Part shown: piece after piece, positions 38,910-45,085 of the stretch
Layout: each line of letters opens with the position of its first letter
Position numbering within the stretch: position 1 is the first letter of the stretch
DNA from: an uncultured Faecalibacterium sp.
Lineage (GTDB): Bacteria > Bacillota > Clostridia > Oscillospirales > Ruminococcaceae
Assembly (NCBI GenBank): GCA_944385995.1
Contig: CALWZL010000011.1
Location: 1 to 45,085, forward strand
Reading direction: 5' to 3'
Length of the DNA stretch: 45,085 nt
Notes under the pieces: generated by a model
Told to the model about the DNA's origin: nothing
Databases searched by the model: none
What the model saw: the letters and a program-made list of their open reading frames with translations, nothing else
Made by a program: the position numbers and the translations under genes

Positions 38910-39356
38910 ATGCTGCTGCAACTGCTGCAATTTTTCTCCGCCCAGTTTCTCTACCTGGCCCTCCATCTGGAGTCGGGCAGTTTTCCCCGTCCCCTCACCC
39001 CCCGGGAGGAGGCCGCCGCCTTTGAGGCCCTCCGGGCGGGGGACCCCGCGGCCCGGGAAAAGATCATCCGCCACAACCTGCGGCTGGTGGCCCACATCGC
39101 CAAAAAATACTATGCCCTCCCCGGGGACCAGGACGATTTAATCAGCATCGGCACCATCGGCCTGATTAAGGCGGTGAACACCTTCGACAGCACCCGCCGG
39201 GCCCGGTTTTCCACCTATGCCAGCCGCTGCATTGAAAATGCGACCCTCTCGCCAAGGCCCTTTTGGAGGACCTGGCTGGAAAAGCGGGGCGGATTTTCAA
39301 GCTCCCGCCGGGGTGGAGCTTCTTTGGACAAATTGCGCCCCGTATCTTCCTTTTGA
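38910..39356 (+). pseudogene. sigK: Interrupted sporulation sigma factor K, N-terminal part only
   Basis: Residues 1-110 match SigK: a hydrophobic pro-sequence-like start, GSFPRPLTPREEAAAFEAL, HNLRLVAHIAKKYYALPGDQ, DDLISIGTIGLIKAVNTFDS and RARFSTYASRCIEN, covering sigma region 2. In intact proteins CIEN is followed by EILM and regions 3-4. Here homology stops at codon 110 (39237-39239), and 38 unrelated residues follow to a stop. This is the codon where the skin element interrupts sigK in Bacillus subtilis. GGGAGG lies 9 bases before the ATG, so the 5' end is intact. The missing half is not in this window. It may be a live skin-type split gene or a relic in a non-sporulating lineage. Confidence 0.88.
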
Positions 39357-39862
39357 GCCGCGGTGGGACCTTATTTGCACCTCTTTGCCTCCACTCGTTC
39401 CGCCTGTCTCCGGCCTGCCGGTTATCGGAAGCACGAAAACTCCATCACCTTGGCGGCAGCTATGCACAAGCAGTCACCGTACCTGAACGGCTACGATGGC
39501 TCCGCCACAGCCAAGGCCTGCTGCAGAAGGAAGCCGCCGCCCAGGCGGGCATCCCCCTTCCCCGTTACATCGACATGGAGACCGGCGCCTGTACCCACTA
39601 CCCCGCCGCCGTCATGGACAAGCTGGCGGCGCTCTATCAGGTGCCAGTAGAGGAGCTGCTGGACGAGTACAACCTTTTCCTTTACAAAGGCCAGGCCCGT
39701 CAGATCATCGCCCTGCGGGAGAAGCTGGGCCTGAGCCGCACCGCCTTTGCCCGGCAGTTCGGCATCAGTGAGCGCTCCCTGCGGGCGTGGGAGAGCGGGG
39801 AGAAGGTTATCAGCAAGGGGTGTTGGGAGAGGTATTTTCAGAAGCTGGCGGGGGTATTGTGA
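39263..39862 (+). CDS. Tandem helix-turn-helix (XRE-like) protein, start unclear, possibly 5'-truncated
   Basis: The frame opens just before the sigK break (an in-frame TGA at 39233-39235 precedes it) and runs to 39862. From about 39440 it encodes a convincing regulator: LGGSYAQAVTVPERLRWLRH, QGLLQKEAAAQAGIPLPRYI, the first XRE helix-turn-helix, then VPVEELLDEYNLFLYKGQAR, and a second helix-turn-helix IALREKLGLSRTAFARQFGI, SERSLRAWESGEKVISKGCW. No ATG or GTG with a ribosome site is found upstream of the domain; only TTG codons at 39263 and 39352 are available. The N-terminal 60 residues match nothing I know. It is either a gene cut by the same event that broke sigK or one with an unusual start. 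Confidence 0.6.
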   Translation: MEDLAGKAGRIFKLPPGWSFFGQIAPRIFLLSRGGTLFAPLCLHSFRLSPACRLSEARKLHHLGGSYAQAVTVPERLRWLRHSQGLLQKEAAAQAGIPLPRYIDMETGACTHYPAAVMDKLAALYQVPVEELLDEYNLFLYKGQARQIIALREKLGLSRTAFARQFGISERSLRAWESGEKVISKGCWERYFQKLAGVL

Positions 39863-39882
39863 CAAAACGAATCTCACCTTTA

Positions 39883-39940
39883 AAAACAAGAAAGCACCTG
39901 CGGCAAGCCGTTTCGACCTGCCGCAGGCGCTTGTTTTCTT
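39883..39940. terminator. Bidirectional terminator after the helix-turn-helix frame
   Basis: AAAACAAG (39883-39890) pairs with CTTGTTTT (39930-39937), with an inner CCTGCGGCA/TGCCGCAGG stem. Confidence 0.8.
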
Positions 39941-40071
39941 TTGGGGAATGCTCTCGTATTTTTCTTGCGCAGGTTTCGCTTCAAAGCCCTGTGGGGATGT
40001 TCAGGAAGGCAAAGCCAGACTTATGCAGTAACCATCGAGTTTACGCCATACAGAACTGCACCAGGCTGCAG

Positions 40072-40122
40072 AAAAGCGGCGCCCCTTTCTCCCACAAGAG
40101 AATGAGAGGACGCCGCTTTTAC
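40072..40122 (-). terminator. Terminator of the bgl operon
   Basis: AAAAGCGGCG (40072-40081) and CGCCGCTTTT (40111-40120), 10 bp (perfect), with an inner imperfect CTTTCTC/GAGAATG-like pairing. It lies just past the bglA stop. Confidence 0.8.
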
Positions 40123-40124
40123 TT

Positions 40125-43428
<3,304 letters not shown>

Positions 43429-43512
43429 CGTATTCCTCCTTTTGGATGCCGGGCCTAAAGCCCATAAATAAAACAGGCAAATTCTATGTCCAGCAGGGGC
43501 CGCGGTCCCCTG

Positions 43513-44367
43513 TCAGTCATCGGGTCGGGTAATACGCCGGATGTAGACTGTGAGATACATCATTTCCTCTTCAGGAATGGCAATGGCGTAGTCCTGCCAG
43601 ATCATGGCGGCAATCTTTTCAGCACAGGTGTATTCTTGGCGGTACTGTGTCCGCACCAATCCCTGCAGCTCTTGGTCATCGGTGTCAAGCATCTCGTCTT
43701 TGAACAATCGTTGAGCAAAGAACTTCAGATGTGTGATAAATCGCGTATAATGCAGGGATCTTTCGTCCAGTTCCACTCCGATGCTGTCCCTAAAGACACG
43801 CAGGATCTTTTGGATCAGACGGGTAGTTTTGGTAGCCTGATTTAAGTTATCATACTGCAGTTCACCATTGACGAGATGCATAGCAATCGCGCCAGCCTCG
43901 TCTTCCGGCAGAACAAATCCCGTCTTTTCCCGAATCTGCTCCAAGCCGTATAGCGCCACCTGGAATTCCTGCGGATAAAAGGTCCGTATCTCTGGCAGAA
44001 GAGAATTATGAAAACCAAGTCCCTTTTTCAGCCGTGTCACCGCAAAACTGATGTGATCCACCAAATCCAAGTAGACGCCCTCATCCAGCTCAGTATGCAC
44101 CAGTTCCTGAAATTTTTCCAGAATCGCCTCAACAACTTCCAGATAGACTACTGGCACATCCGCCAGCATTGCATAGCGCTGATTACCCACCACTTTGTTT
44201 TTGGGAACGAATTCCCTCACTACAATGCGGCGGTCCACTTCGGCGCCAGGATGCTGCTTGAAGCCGACTCCCTTTCCCAGCAGGACACGCTCCTGTCCCC
44301 GTTCGTTGACAGCCAGCACGACATTGTTATTGACGATACTGCGGATCCAAAGACGCTCGCTGCCCAT
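43513..44367 (-). CDS. licT: BglG/LicT family transcriptional antiterminator
   Basis: A 284-residue RNA-binding regulator. The CAT RNA-binding domain occupies residues 1-55 (RSIVNNNVVLAVNERGQERV, LLGKGVGF). Two PRD domains follow, each with conserved histidines: PRD1 around LVDHISFAVTRL and LPEDEAGAIAMHLVN, PRD2 around YTRFITHLKFFAQRL. With inducer present, the dephosphorylated form binds the RAT and melts the leader terminator. The RAT and terminator are upstream at 44424-44508. GAGGTGAC precedes the ATG at 44367. Confidence 0.96.
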   Translation of the reverse strand: MGSERLWIRSIVNNNVVLAVNERGQERVLLGKGVGFKQHPGAEVDRRIVVREFVPKNKVVGNQRYAMLADVPVVYLEVVEAILEKFQELVHTELDEGVYLDLVDHISFAVTRLKKGLGFHNSLLPEIRTFYPQEFQVALYGLEQIREKTGFVLPEDEAGAIAMHLVNGELQYDNLNQATKTTRLIQKILRVFRDSIGVELDERSLHYTRFITHLKFFAQRLFKDEMLDTDDQELQGLVRTQYRQEYTCAEKIAAMIWQDYAIAIPEEEMMYLTVYIRRITRPDD

Positions 44368-44423
44368 AGTGTCACCTCTTTCTCAACACAGTCCGCGGGC
44401 ACCATTGCCCGCAAAATGGGCAG

Positions 44424-44483
44424 AAAAAAACCTGATACTGCCCTGGCCGGTACGTCAACCATACCAGCCGGCCAATATCAGGT
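44424..44483 (-). terminator. Leader terminator (attenuator) of the bgl operon
   Basis: On the minus strand, ACCTGATA (44476-44483) pairs with TATCAGGT (44430-44437), extended by GGCCGG/CCGGCC blocks, and is followed by T7. Its first three stem bases overlap the RAT, so the two structures are mutually exclusive. Confidence 0.9.
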
Positions 44484-44508
44484 GTTGCCTGTTTGCCAGT
44501 TACAATCC
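44481..44508 (-). promoter_or_regulatory. Ribonucleic antiterminator (RAT) for the LicT/BglG protein
   Basis: The 28 bases read on the minus strand begin GGATTGTAACTGG and end AACAGGCAACACC. This is close to the LicT/SacT RAT consensus as I recall it (GGATTGTTACTG... ...CAGGCAAAACC), with both internal-loop elements kept. The protein bound to this hairpin prevents formation of the adjoining terminator. Confidence 0.88.
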
Positions 44509-44537
44509 CGACGGATCCTACTCAGCTTTGCCTTTAT

Positions 44538-44566
44538 ACTATACAGTTTTTGTTTTTGAATGTCAA
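44538..44566 (-). promoter_or_regulatory. Promoter of the bgl operon
   Basis: Minus-strand perfect TTGACA (44561-44566), 17-bp spacer, TATAGT (44538-44543), about 30 bases before the RAT. Confidence 0.85.
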
Positions 44567-44812
44567 CAACCCAAAGAAAAATTCCACGCAACGCACAAGT
44601 TTCACACCTTGATTTTATGCATTTGGCTCAAATTCTTGCTTCGACGGCACAGAAAAATAGCACCTGTTCAGGCGCCAGGCTTTTTCCACTGGTTGCTGCC
44701 AGAAAACGCTGCGTGTCCCAGTTGACAGGGATCCCGCTTTGCTTTCCAAGGCGATCAATAGTACGGGAGCTTTTGATTTAGCTGTTTCCCTGCTGCACTG
44801 CCCCGTTTTATT
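44567..44812. other. Non-coding stretch right of the bgl promoter
   Basis: No frame on either strand looks like a protein; short open frames on the plus strand have no recognisable content or ribosome site. Composition is mixed and nothing repetitive stands out. Confidence 0.5.
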
Positions 44813-44959
44813 TCATGCTGCAGCGGCACTTCTCATCCAAACGCCCCCTGCAACGCCACAGAACACGCTAAAACCATGAAATGTTCCTGCCACTTCTTCC
44901 AACTGTACCTTTACGCCTGCGCGGGCAAGGGCCGCCGCGTAGTTATTTTCTATTTGACA
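44813..44959 (-). pseudogene. Possible remnant of an alpha/beta-hydrolase (C-terminal piece)
   Basis: Minus-strand frame with 48 codons between stops. The segment NNYAAALARAGVKVQLEEVA followed by GTFHGF is very like the last strand and the catalytic-His turn (GTFHGF) of hormone-sensitive-lipase-type esterases. A TGA interrupts the frame just upstream, and neighbouring frames offer only short continuations, so it looks decayed. The C-terminus after GTFHGF does not fit the family. The assignment rests on about 25 residues. Confidence 0.35.
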
Positions 44960-45085
44960 TCAAGCAGACTGCCAGGCGCACCTATCTGCTTTCAGCGTTC
45001 GCAGGAATGCGCAGCCGCAGAAAGAACTTCTGCGTTCAACTGGGGTTTGGGGCGTGCACCAACAAGTATCGTCTGGCAAAGTGGA

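Noticed and set aside
44560-44781. A 73-residue plus-strand frame right of the bgl promoter
   Set aside because: No ribosome site, no recognisable content, and it begins inside the -35 region of the bgl promoter.

Overview
This window is a GC-rich chromosomal segment of a Gram-positive anaerobe of the Firmicutes. The gene content fits a gut Oscillospiraceae/Ruminococcaceae organism of the Faecalibacterium-Gemmiger-Subdoligranulum kind: short lipoproteins with classic lipoboxes, MATE and CPBP membrane proteins, a bifunctional YitJ-type methionine enzyme, an AmmeMemoRadiSam locus, LicT-controlled PTS genes, and a fragment of sporulation sigma factor K. The genus is an inference. No rRNA, tRNA or CRISPR array is visible.

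Layout, left to right. 1-2.1 kb: 3' part of enolase, then a RICIN-lectin protein with a histone-H1-like repeat tail. 2.3-3.7 kb: MATE exporter. 3.8-8.2 kb: metal (probably zinc) uptake island with znuA-znuC-znuB-lipoprotein, tail to tail with a ZIP transporter. 8.4-10.4 kb: homocysteine methyltransferase/methylene-THF reductase plus a small membrane protein. 10.5-12.4 kb: GNAT-hflX pair. 12.4-13.05 kb: non-coding stretch with an inverted-repeat element and a strong small-RNA candidate. 13.05-18.6 kb: Lrp regulator, DUF4358-like lipoprotein, family 2 glycosyltransferase, single-pass membrane protein, threonine aldolase, ArsC/Spx-like protein and ferredoxin. 18.6-18.9 kb: an array of perfect hairpins. 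19-22.6 kb: polA-tsaD. 22.7-27.3 kb: CPBP protease, second MATE exporter, secreted M28 peptidase. 27.4-30.5 kb: secreted FMN/FAD reductase with a divergent LysR regulator. 30.8-33 kb: a Tat-signal protein and an ADP-ribosylglycohydrolase fused to a PNPOx-like domain. 33.2-35.9 kb: prolyl-tRNA editing protein and AmmeMemoRadiSam genes. 36-38.3 kb: TspO, a SLOG protein with divergent XRE repressor, rhodanese lipoprotein and SGNH hydrolase. 38.5-39.9 kb: small membrane protein, a sigK fragment ending at the codon where skin interrupts sigK in Bacillus subtilis, and a helix-turn-helix frame without a start. 40.1-44.6 kb: a visibly AT-richer, complete bglG-bglF-bglA operon with its RAT/terminator switch. 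44.6-45.1 kb: decayed sequence.

The most notable points are the sigK junction, where two reading frames break at the same base next to what looks like acquired DNA; two small-RNA candidates with near-consensus promoters and terminators; two hairpin-rich intergenic arrays sharing one stem; the ADP-ribosylglycohydrolase-PNPOx fusion; a fourth gene in the zinc operon that resembles the extracellular part of YcgQ/DUF1980 proteins; and a SLOG/XRE pair whose promoter carries a direct repeat at 21-bp spacing. All functions are read from sequence patterns and family knowledge; no database search was run.
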